A DNA stretch of 64,000 nucleotides, from assembly GCF_902459505.1 (NCBI RefSeq), contig NC_047096.1, positions 6,386,001-6,450,000 on the forward strand, read 5' to 3'. The notes beneath the pieces are model-generated. The model was given only the letters and a program-made list of their open reading frames with translations, did not search any database and was not told where the DNA came from. Each line of letters begins with the position of its first letter. Positions within the stretch are counted from its first letter, which is position 1. This DNA comes from Geotrypetes seraphini (taxonomy: Eukaryota > Chordata > Amphibia > Gymnophiona > Dermophiidae). Positions 22,601 to 34,600 of the stretch are shown piece by piece. The position numbers and the translations under genes are program-made.

Positions 22601-25600
22601 TGGAGGAACCCCTCTAACGCAAGACAAAACGAGGCTGAAAAAGTGCCACATTGCCGTCGGCTCCCCTGGTAAGTGCACTTGCTTGGTACAATGCTATCAT
22701 AATTATTTGGGTACCACTTAAAGGCTGAAGCTATTAAAGCAGTGTACATGAAGGTAATTTTCTATGCTTGGAGGCTTCACACTCTAGATTTGCTGTAAAA
22801 TAAGTCCCCTCACAGTCAATCCCAACCTTAATTGGTTCCCCCACCCCAAAATTCCATAAAAATGCTGTCTTGCTGAAATCAAAATTGTACCTCTGTTTGT
22901 TTATTTTTTTGATTCTCTCAGAGCAGACATTACTGACACTTTCAAATATCTTAACTACTATTTATTACCGTGTTTCCCCGAATATAAGCCCTACCTCCGA
23001 AAATAAGCCATAGTTGCCAGCAGCAGCACTTCTCCCCCCCTCCCACCGCGCAGCCGAACCCCCACTGACCCTCCATCCTTTCTTCCCATCCAAACCTCAT
23101 TGACTGTGAGCCATACATACTTTCCTCCAGAGTAGCGTCGGGCCGGCATCACTCTAAACAGGCTTCGCAGCCTTCTCTTGTCAGGACTTTCCATGTGCTG
23201 CGTTACTGATGACATCAGTGATGTGGCAGAAGGAATTCCCTGAAAACTCCCATTCTCCTTCCCGTTTTCGCTCTTCGGGAGTTTTAAGTGTAGTGTGTGT
23301 GTGTGGGTATGTTCCCCCCACTCCCCTTCCCAGCGGGAGCGTGTGGAGTTGTAAGTGTAGTGGGGGGGGGTTTCCCTCCTCCCCTCCCCTCAGCGCAAAG
23401 GGGAAGGCCTGAAAGTGACAGAAGCGGCGGCGTGCATTTTGTCCTGCGTGCAAATGTCGGGGCGGGATTGTCAGCATGACAATGTCCTGCGCGCTTTTGA
23501 CGGGTCAGCAAAACGTAGTATAGTGTAGTATAGTGTATGATAGTGCTCCAGTGCAAACCATGTGATTCACGGCTAAATATAATCAAAGTGAAAGTGAAAC
23601 TTGATGTGAACAAAGAGATGGTGATAACAGGTAGTAAATATTTATTGTCAATTAGTTTATACAAAGTATGTTCCTCTCCACCCTCACTCCCATCTTCCAA
23701 TTCAACAGGTCGGATCAAGCAATTGATAGAAATTGGTTATCTGAGCACTGCCAGTATCCGACTTTTTATTCTTGATGAGGCTGACAAACTTCTAGAAGAA
23801 GGAAGCTTCCAGGAGCAAATCAAGTAAGAAAAGGAGCCTCGGTCCTGGCCTATCCAGTTAAATTCCTGATAAAATTTCAACACACGAGATGTATTTTCTG
23901 TGACTCTGTGTAACTTAAACAATTTCTTGATAATAAGTTTCCAGTTCAGATTTAGGGCTCCTTTTACTAAGGGGCTCTAGCGTTTTTAGCGCTCGCTAGC
24001 CGAAAAATTACCGCTTGCTTAAAAGGAGGCGGTAGCGGCTAGCGCGTGCAGGCTATGTCACCTTGTGGCACTGTTATTTTTATTGTTAGGTTCCTGATGT
24101 TTTAATGCCCTGTTTCAATTCAGAAATTGTTCTGGTTTCATGTTGTGAGCAGATTGTACTTATTGGTCAGGGAGTAACCCCTCTCTTGCCTTGGTCCTCT
24201 ACAGGTGTTTCTGGTTGCTTTGTCACAAACTGGATTCCTGCAGGGCAGTCCTAACACAAGAGGGGAGGGGCTCAAGACTCTGTATAATGAGCTTTCCTGT
24301 AGGGAAGATCAGAAGAATCGGGGCCCAATCTAACACAATTTTGTCTTGGTGGGATTTAATTTCATCAAGGATTGAGTCGACCAATTTAATAGTCTGGAGA
24401 TTGTAAAGTTGTTGAAGTGTGGACTAACTTCTTGCAAAATAAAAATGTCATGTATTTTTACTGTTTTTCTGTTTTCTCCCAAATTATTAGTTGGATTTAT
24501 TCCTCCCTCCCTGCTAACAAACAGATGTTGGCTGTTTCGGCCACTTACCCAGAATCCTTGGCTCAAGCCTTGACAAAGTACATGAGGGACCCCACCTTTG
24601 TGCGACTGAATCCTACAGATCCTGCTCTTATTGGTAGGTGATGGGTATTTTGAGCTACATATTTAAACATCAGGGTTAAATGTACATGGGAGTAACCTGG
24701 CAGGGAAAAGAAACTGAGATTTCAAAGCTAGTAAGATGGAAGAAAAGTTTTGGATGAAGAAAAGATTTTAACCCACCATTTGATGCAGTAACCAATCGCT
24801 TGAACAAGTTCTGAAATTTTGCCTGATCTTTTTAATTCTTTGCAATAAAGGTACAAGATCCTTAATCCGAAATTCCATAAACCGAAAAGCTCCAAAAATT
24901 GAAATTTGAGCTGAACCGGAAATACTCAGTTTCCTTGATGTGACTCACGGATGCATGCTTTTCTCTTGACCTTTGCGCAATTCAGTTGCAGATTCCACTC
25001 AGGGTGGCAGTGAGAAGCAGAAAAGGTTGCAGGGCTGATTTAACATTATCATTTCAAAAACCGAAATATGCCTTTTCCCAAGGATTTCAGATAAAGGATC
25101 TTGTACCTGTACAAGTATGACAGGATTGCAAATTTCTTGTAGAGGGGATTATCTAATATAATAAAACCCTAAGCGCGCATGTTCACTGTTACCTGCGTGT
25201 TCCGTTTTCCGTGAGCTGTAGGTCTCCAGCAGGTAGTAGTGCGTATGTGCACTTAGGGTTCTGTTTTCCGTGCTGTTGTTCGGTCTGGCCTGTTCCCTGC
25301 TTGCCTTGCCGTACTGTATTTTTAAGTTGAAAGACGCGGCGGTGGTTTTTCTGTTCTGTTGCTCGGTCTGGCCTGCTCGCCTTGCCGTACTGTATTTTTA
25401 AGTTGAAAGATGCGGCGGTGGCTCCTCTCACGATCCCCGCCTGCGTTGGACTTCCAACATAGGTGGGGATCTTGAGAGGAGCCGCCACCGCGTCTTTCAA
25501 CTAAAAAATACACTACGGCAAGGAATGCAGGGAACAGGCTAGACCGAAGCTCCAAAAATCCCAAAAGTGAGCAAATCCACTGCCCGACAGAGGGCTCCGT

Positions 25601-28600
25601 TTTGAAGCTGTGGCTCTCATTGAACTGCAAGTTGGTCGGCTCCCTTTACAGGTGCCTCCGTGGCTCCTCTCATGAACCGCACTTGCGTCAGAGAAGACTT
25701 CCGATGCAGGCGGGGATTGTTAGAGGAGCCGCCACGGCACCTTTAAACTTAAAAATAACTCCTGCTAGGGAGCCGGCCAGACCGCGGGAAGAGTAGGGGG
25801 GATGGAGAAATCCTGCTGCTGCACAGGGAAATGGAGGGGGAGGGAATGCTGTGGCTGTTGCACAGGGAAGTGGGGGGGGGAGGGAAAAAAATGCTACTGC
25901 ACAGGGAAATGGAGGGGGAGGGAATGCTGTGGCTGCTGCACAGGGAAGTGGGGGGAAGGGAAAAAAATGCTACTGCACAGGGAAATGGAGGGGGAGGGAA
26001 TGCTGCAGCTGCTGCACAGGGAAGTGTGGGGGGAAGGAAAAAAATGCTGCTGGGAAATGGAGGGGGAGGGAATGCTGCAGCTGCTGCACAGGGAAGTGGG
26101 AGGGAGGGAAAAAATGCTGCTACACAGGGAAATGGAGGAGGAGGGAATGCTGCTTCAGCTTCTGCACAGGGAAGTGGGGGGAGGGAAAAAAATGCTACTG
26201 CACAGGTAAATGGAGGGAAAGGAAATGCTGCGGCTGCTGCATAGGGAAGTAGGGAGGGAGACAGAAAGAAAGGAAGAAAGACTTACGGGCAGGGAGAGAG
26301 ACAGAAATACAGACAGACAAAGGGGGCCAGGGAGTGAGACAGACAGAAAGAAAGACAGCGGGAGGGAGAGAGACAGAAAGAAAAAGACAGGGGTAGGGAA
26401 AGAGACAGAAAGAAAGACAGACATATATTCTAGCACCCGTTAATGTAACGGGCTTAAAGACTAGTAATGTATATACTTAAAGAAGAGCACGGTTATAGAA
26501 ATTATTAAATGTGGAGGTTGTGATTCACTTATTTATTTTTTCCAAAAATACAAGGACTTGGGAGCACTGAATAGTAAATTTAAAACAAATCAAAGAAAAT
26601 ATTTCTTCACAGGGTATAATTAAACTCTGGAATTTGTTGTCAGAAGATGTGGTAAGAGCAGTTAGCTTAGCAAAAAGTTTGCCAAGTTCTTCAAAGAAAA
26701 GCCCATAAGCCATTATTAAGATGGATTTGGGAAAATCCACTGCTTATTACTTATTCCTGGGATAAGCAGCATAGAATCTGTTGTACTCTTTTTGGGATCT
26801 TGCCAGGTATTTGTGACTAGAGAATGACACAGGGACAAATAGATCCTCGTCCCCACAGGAACTCAATTTCCCTGTCCTGTCCCCGTGAATTTTGTCCCTG
26901 TCCCTGCCCCATTCCTGCAAGCTCTGCCTTAACCGCACAAGCCTTGAACACTTATGATTTTAAAGTGTTTGAGGCTTGTGTAGACGAGGACAGAGCTTGC
27001 AGGGATGGGGCAGGAAAAGAACTTGCAGGTATGGAACGGGAAAATGAGTTCCCGCGGGGATGGGGAAAAATTTGTCCCCGTGTCGTTCTCTATTTGTGAC
27101 CTAGATTGGCCACTGTTGGGCTTGAGGGACCTTCAGTCTGATCCAGAAAGCAATGCTTGTGTTCTTACGAAAAGGACCCATGGTCTGTCTCAATCATAAG
27201 CCATGGTTATAATTACCTCATGGAAAAGGGACCCCGAATTTGGTTAGCAGAAAGCAAGACAAGTAGAGAAAGTTTCAATTGAGAATCTGCCACATACATT
27301 CCTATAACGTTTGCTATTTTCCCACCCTGTGTGTTGCTGGTGGTTTCCTCTGCAGGACTGACTCAGTATTATAAGGTGGTGAATTCCCATCCACTGCCTC
27401 ACAAGATCTTCGAGGAAAAGGTGCAGCACTTGAAGGAGCTTTTCAGCAGGGTTCCATTCAACCAGGCCTTGGTCTTCTCCAACCTTCACAGCAGGTGAAT
27501 CCTTGGCGTTTTCGGAGTCAGGGTGTTCTGGCAGGTTGTAGGAATTCAGTTTCAGGGATGCTGCTAGTTGATCCATTTTTTCCCCCAGTGCTGCTTTTAT
27601 CAAATTGAATGTGTGGACTTGAAGTTCTGCCTTTCTGAAGGTACTCAAAAGGGAAATCAGACCAACACATCCATATAAGCTCTCAACCTGTCTGGAAAAT
27701 GGAATGTGTTGGCATTCCTAAAAGGAGCATTTCTAACATTACTGAAATGCTTCTTCCAGGTGTTAAAATAAAAGCTTCACAATAAATTATGGCAGATAAA
27801 ATTGCTCCATCGCATCAAGTCTGGCCAGCCGTCCTGTCCATGCTGTTAGTGATCTCGGCCACCAACGACTGAGCGCCGCCATCTGCAAGGTGTCCCTATC
27901 CAGAAAATCCCCTTCTGTCCTCCTTCCTTGCACTCGCCACTACAGGAGGAAGGAATGACATTGGGGAACAGGTACTGAATGTCCCTCTAACCCACCAGTC
28001 ACTTGAAATGTTGCAGAAGGTTTGTCTGTCTGCAGCATCTCTGGGAAGGTGCGAAAATAGAGCTGGAAGCTGCTAAGCACCAGGGACCCAATATAAAAAA
28101 TAATAATTGAGCTCCTAAATTTGTCCCCCATTTTGGTCTAACTTGGCGAGCATAAGTTTCTTTTGTTTTTTTCAGCTGAAAATTTACCTTAATTTAGGAG
28201 TCTAAAATTATGCTTTTTAAATTTAAGCCTTACAAAATCCAATCAGCTCTAGATTTATTTTTTTAATATCTTCTGGGATCTCAGCAGTGGTATCCGTTAG
28301 CGATTTTAAACTTCCATTGTCGCTAGGGATTAGCACACCAAATCTTCACCGATCCACTATGGCTAAGTTTTGGCTACATTTTGCTTAGCCATTCTTTTTT
28401 ATTTTTATTTTTTTATTATAAACATTACATCCAACATTTCTTAAAATATAGAGAAGAGTATATTATATCTTCAATCATCAACGTTTTCTATAAGAATAGC
28501 TACTTAGCTTTAACTAGTGTTATTGACATGGCTCATGTTTTGCGGTGCAGTGGTATCAAGGTTGGAGCCCTTTGCGTTTTCACTTCTGTCATCTCTCGGC

Positions 28601-31600
28601 GTTCTCTACGAAAGTTTAAATTGCTAATGGATACCACTGCTGAAATCACAGAAGATATTATAAGAAGAAATCTAGACTTTGTTGGATTTTGTCTGGCTAT
28701 TTCATTATTGACTCTAGCGAATGCCTATAAATTGAAGCCTTAGTCTGATACCAGTGTGTTTGTTATTAGTTGTAACACCAACCCTCTCCAATAATACCAA
28801 GAATAAACAAACTAGGTTGGCATGTTCAAAGGTAGATGGTTTATCTGAAATACCTCAGCTCCACCACTCCACCGCGATGTTTGCTTCAAAAAAGCGGGAG
28901 GTTTACGTGGTAACTCATCATAGGTACTGGTTTTCTAAGCGCTGTGCTAGTTTTACAGTATTATTATTATTTTTATAAACTGAAATAGTATAGTGTATAT
29001 ACTTAGCTTTTACACACGGCTGGACCTGGGAGTCTGACCCGACATGTTTCGCACAAACAGTGCTGTCTCAAGGGTTGACTGGGTTACATTGATTGGTGGA
29101 TGAATGATCCAATGGGGTTTCCGGGGGGGAGCGGTCACCACCGGGTTTGAATTTAAAAACAGCCTGAGAATGCCGGCGCCATCTTTCACAGAATTTGTAC
29201 TTGTGAGTCGGATGACAACGGCGGCCTCGGTAAGCGTTTATAAGCCGACGGCACAGTGCGCAGCGGCCGCCAAGAGAGCGAATAAAATGCTGGGGATAAT
29301 CAAGAAGGGTATTACAACAAGAACGAAAGAAGTTATCCTGCCGCTGTACCGGGCAATGGTGCGTCCGCATCTTGAGTACTGCGTCCAGTATTGGTCACCA
29401 TACCTTAAGAAGGATATGGTGTTACTCGAGAGAGTTCAGAGGAGAGCGACACGACTGATAAAGGGGATGGAAAGCCTTTCATATGCTGAGAGATTGGAGA
29501 AACTGGGTCTCTTTTCCCTAGAAAAGAGAAGATTAAGAGGGGATATGATAGAGACTTACAAGATCATGAAGGGCATAGAGAGAGTAGAGAGGGACAGATT
29601 CTTCAAACTTTCAGAACATAAAAAAACAAGAGGGCATTCGGAAAAGTTGAAAGGGGACAGATTCAAAACGAATGCTAGGAAGTTCTTCTTTACCCAACGT
29701 GTGGTGGACACCTGGAATGCGCTTCCAGAGGACGTTATAGGGCAGCGAACGGTACTGGGGTTTAAGAAAGGATTGGACAATTTCCTGCTGGAAAAGGGGA
29801 TAGAGGGGTATAGATAAAAGATTACTGCACAGGTCCTGGACCTAATGGGCCGCCGCGTGAGCGGACTGCTGGGCGCGATGGACCTCAGGTCTGACCCAGC
29901 GGAGGCATTTCTTATGTTCTTATGTTCTTATAAATATATGACTAAGGGATTCTTAATCAACCCATATGGGGGGGAGGTATGTATGGAAAGACTTTACTGC
30001 CGCTTCCCCAAGGATTGTTCTTTTGGCTTTCACATAGGGAGACCCTTGAGACAGCACTGTTTGTGCGAAACATGTCGGGTCAGACTCCCAGGTCCAGCCG
30101 TGTGTAAAAGCTAAGTATATACACTATACTATTTCAGTTTATAAAAATAATACTAATACTGTAAAACTAGCACAGCGCTTAGAAAACCAGTACCTATGAT
30201 GAGTTACCACGTAAACCTCCCGCTTGGAGGAGTGGTGGGGCTGAGGTATTTCAGAGAAACCATCTACCTTTGAACATGCCAACCTAGTTTGTTTATTCTT
30301 GGTATAAATTTAAGCCTGGCATTTTGTTTGCCCAGATTTACCTGACCATCATGGCACTGTCCACTTTCCACATAGCTGACTGCATAGTCCTAACCTTGCC
30401 TGGTTACTCTGCAGGTACTTCACTAAATCCCCCCTCCCCCACCTTTTACAAAACGGCGGAAGCGGTTTTTGCTATGCACCGCTCCTGACACTCGTAGTGT
30501 TCCTCTGAGAGTTCGGAGCACATTCAGCGCATCGACCTGCGCTAGAAACTGGTTCTGTGGTTTTGTAAAAGGTGTGTGCGTGTGTGCCACCTAAGGCCAC
30601 TGTATGAGCATACCTTTCACCGTTAGGAGCGCAATTCGTTTGCGTGTTGGTCCACACCACGGCTAAAACATTCACCATTCTCACAAATGTATCTGCTGTA
30701 GGATTTTTCTTCTTCTTTTCTTCTTTTAAATATCTTCTTTGTGACACACATAGAGGGGGGGTAGTGAAAATAATTTTTACTTAATAGACTATAATATGAT
30801 ATATAATATGTAATATATGATAAAAAAATAATAGAAGGGTGGGGGGAGGGAGAGGGGGAAAAATATATTTAGAATATGATGTATTAGATATAAAAGTGAT
30901 ATTGTGTATTTATCAATTGTATTTTAATATTTTGTACACTTTATGTAAAACTTGAAAATAAAAAATAAAAAGGAAAAAAAAAAAAGATAAAAAAAAACAG
31001 ATAAAAAAAAAACAAAAAAACAAATGTATCTGCTGTTTTCTAAGACTTTAGTTGGCCTTGTTTGAACAAGTAATTTATAATTTTATTGATAAATGTGTGA
31101 TAAATGCAAGTACCGTTTAATAATATCTTTTAGAGCCCAGCATTTGGCCGATCTCTTGACATCGAAAGGCTTTCCTGCCCTGTGTATTTCAGGTAAGAGG
31201 ATACTTCAGTTTCAGATGTAAAACCTTTTGCAAAGGGGTTATATTTGGGGAAATAGGGCATCCAGGCATAAGATCCAGCTCGGGGGGGGGGGGTCTGAAC
31301 ATCCCCTGGTATTGAGGAAGCTCCTTTATTTGTGTCCAGGGAGGGATAATTTGTGTTTTGAACCCCCAATCATTTTGAAATGAGCAGGACATTCACTTTT
31401 CCCATGCAGTGGCTAAAGCTACAGCCTCAGCACCCTTAGGTTGTGGGTTTAAACCTGCACTGCTCCTTGTGAGCCTGGGCAGGTCACTTAATCCCCCCAT
31501 TGCCCCAGGTACATTAGATAGATTGTGAGCCTACAGGGACAGACAGGAAAAAATGCTTCAGTACTTGAATAAATTCAAATACAATTACGTATGCGAGTTT

Positions 31601-34600
31601 GTAGGAGAAAGGGAAAGGAAAGTTTTTGTAATTACATCATTAAAAATAAAAATAAATGAAGGGAAGAGGGGGGAGGAAAAAAAAACCTGGAAGGGAGGGG
31701 TCGCTTCTTAGAAGCGGCTCATTTTACAGGTATATACTGCTGTGCTGTTAGAAAGGGGAAATGTTAAACGCTATGGTATGCATCTTGGAATAATAAAGTT
31801 TTTGGTTTAGTCGTGAATTTTCTTGGCGGAGTTGAGATGGCATGGCATTCCATAGGATTGGAGCTGTACTCTCAGGATATGGTCAAGGGCAGTAGTGCAA
31901 CAGGGTTTAAAGAAGTCTGGACAAGTTCCTGGAAGAAAGTCCGTCCAAAATATTAGCCAGGCAAACTTTGGAAAGCCGTTGGTCATCCCTTGAAATGAGC
32001 AATGAAAACTAGATTTATGTTTTGGGGATCTGATGGTATTTGTTGCCAGACTGGTTGCTCAACTCAGTGGGTTTTGGACTGATGAGGAATGGATTCTCTG
32101 GATTTGATTCTGGGGAGTAAGGCAGTCTAAGACCACAGTATGATGTGGTTGCGCTGCCATCTTACCCTGGGCACCATCATTGCATGACACTTGGTTAAGG
32201 ACAGATTATCTCGAGGGTGCTGGCGTTCTGGCACTCTGTTTGGGCTTCATTAATTTCACTGACCTTTGTTCAGCCACTGGGGTTGCAGGCCAGACTGTTC
32301 CCAATGCTGTGATCCAGGCTGCCTCTGAGAGAGGATTGGGTGTTATGTAACAATCTCTGCCTCTAACCCTGTCAGTGTGGATTTTGCAAATTCAGCCAGA
32401 AATGCTGACTTAAGCATTACCAAAAGATGGTGAGGCCTGAAGCCCCATAGGTAGAGAGCTTCTCTTTCAGTTGATTTCCTGATGGAAAGAAAGTTCTTCA
32501 GATTACCTTATGCGTATGTAACCCTAATGTTTCTGTGGTTGGTGAATAATCCTCATGAGATTTTCAAGACCTGTCAGATTTGTGTGATTATATGTGTTGA
32601 TCTTAAGGTGGCCAAACAGATTGAAAAGGTGACGGTGAAAGCTAGAAGGATGCTAGGTTGCATAGGGAGACTGGTTGCCAGTAGGAAAAACGAGGTATTG
32701 ATGCCTCTGTATAAGACTCTGGCGAGACCTCATTTAGAATATTGTGTACAATCCTGGAGGCCGCACCTTCAAAAAGATATAAAAAGGTTGGAGTCGGTCC
32801 AGAAGAAGGCTACTAAAATGGTGTGTGGTCTTCATGATAAGGCTTATGGGGACAGACTTAAAGATCTCAATCTGTATACTTTGGAGGAGAGTCGGGAGAG
32901 GGGAGATATGATAGAGACATTTAAATACCTACATAATGTAAATGTGCATGAGTCGAGTGCCTTTCATTTAAAAGGAAGCTCTGGAATGAGAGGGCATAGG
33001 ATGAAGTTAAGAGGTGATAAGCTCCGGAGTAATTTAAGGAAATACTTTTTCACAGAAAGGGTAGTAGATGCATGGAACAGTCTCCCGGAAGAGGTGGTGG
33101 AAACAGAGATTGTGTCTGAATTCAAAAGGGCCTGGGATAGGCACATGGGAACTCTCGGGGAGAGAAAGAGATAATGGTTATTGCGGATGGGCAAACTAGA
33201 TGGGCCATTTGGTTTTTATCTGTCATCATGTTTCTATTTCTGCATACAACTTCTTGTGTATCTTCAACCCTTGCCCTTATCTGTTGCAGGCAGCATGAAT
33301 CAGAACCAAAGACTTGATGCCATGTCCAAGCTGAAGCAGTTCCACTGTCGGGTACTGATTTCAACAGACCTGGTGAGTCTCTTGTAGCAATAGTGGTAAT
33401 TGTCCTGGTTTGTACATGTCCAGCCTGGGCGCAGTGTGTCGGGAAGGCTGAGGTCTTAATTTTAGTTTAAACTGTGCATTGTTGCTCTTGAGCCCTATGA
33501 GCGGCGGAACTGTTAATAACCGAACTTTCTGGGGATTGATAATCAAAAATGATTTCAGCAGTTAGGAGAAGCTGGATTAAATTGCACTAGGTAGCCCAGC
33601 CGCTAATATTCTGCTACACTTATTCCGTGGCACTGTCTGGTTATTAGCAGTGACTGCCGCAGCGCTATTTGACTAGTGATAGAGTGGTCTGGGGAGGGGA
33701 GGAGTGGAGCCAGATGTTATCCAGGCACCATTGATCCAGGCTGGTTTCCGAATAGCTAATCGGGCATGTTGGGCAGTCCTAACTAAACTCAGATAGCTAT
33801 CCGGATACGGTGCTAAGAGGGGACGTCATCAATGGGCACTAAGCGAATTAGCACACGCTAAAAGCTAAGATGCCCCTAGGAATATAATAAAACCCTTACC
33901 CGCGCATGTGCAGTTGGCACAGCTTGATCCCTGCCGCCGTGATTTCTGCTTCCGTGCCATGTTCCATTGGTGGCGCGTGGGGCAGAAGGAGAGTGTCAGG
34001 CAGCTCCAAGTCGAGGTACATAAGAAGCGCCATCTCCGGATCAGACCTTTGGTCCATCAAGTCTGGCGATCCGCACACGCGGAGGCCTAGCCAGGTGTAC
34101 ACCTGGCATAATTTTAGTCACCCATATCCCTCTATGCCTCTCGTAAGGAGATGTGCATCTAGTTTGCTTTTAAATCCTACAACGGTGGATTCCCCAATAA
34201 CCTCCTCTGGGAAGGCATTCCAGGTGTCCACCACTCGCTGCGTGAAGCAGAACTTCCTGATATTTGTCCTGGACTTGTCCCCCCTTAGCTTCAGTCCATG
34301 TCCTCTTGTCCGTGTTACGTTGGACATTGTAAATAATTTTTTTTCCTGCTCTATTTTGTCGATTCCTTACAGTATTTTGAAAGTCTCAATCATATCCCCT
34401 CGCAGTCTCCTTTTCTCAAGGGAGAACAATCTCAGTCTCTTGAGCCGATCCTCGTATTCCAAGTTCTCCATACCTTTTATTAGCTTCGTTGCTCGCCTCT
34501 TCCCCCTTTCCAGCAGTTTTATATCCTTCTTTAGGTTGGGAGACCAATGTTGGACACAGTATTCCAAGTGTGGTCTGACCATTGCTCTATAAAGCGGCAT

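Larger units (their letters stand above)
24634..27355 (+). other. DDX20: DDX20 intron 5
   Basis: Contains a Tc1/mariner-type MITE, a Helitron and a CR1 copy with a nested hAT-B MITE (listed separately). The acceptor is CCTCTGCAG at 27347-27355. Confidence 0.9.
27495..31133 (+). other. DDX20: DDX20 intron 6
   Basis: 27495-28790 is unassigned AT-rich sequence. Then come a Penelope-like element with a CR1 insertion, a Harbinger-like fragment and an L1 tail (listed separately). Confidence 0.9.
31193..33289 (+). other. DDX20: DDX20 intron 7
   Basis: A SINE at 31403-31590, unassigned sequence 31600-32600 (a 9-G run near 31281) and a CR1 copy at 32600-33245. The acceptor is CTGTTGCAG at 33281-33289. 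Confidence 0.9.

Noticed and set aside
25802-26252. Three overlapping long frames rich in Gly, Cys and Lys
   Set aside because: Products of the Helitron minisatellite; no codon bias or family match.
29104-29817. A 237-codon open frame as a host gene
   Set aside because: It encodes the C-terminus of CR1 ORF2 and ends in the CR1 tail; the first part is Penelope-type sequence.
32482-33174. A 230-codon open frame as a host gene
   Set aside because: CR1 ORF2 C-terminus of another subfamily.
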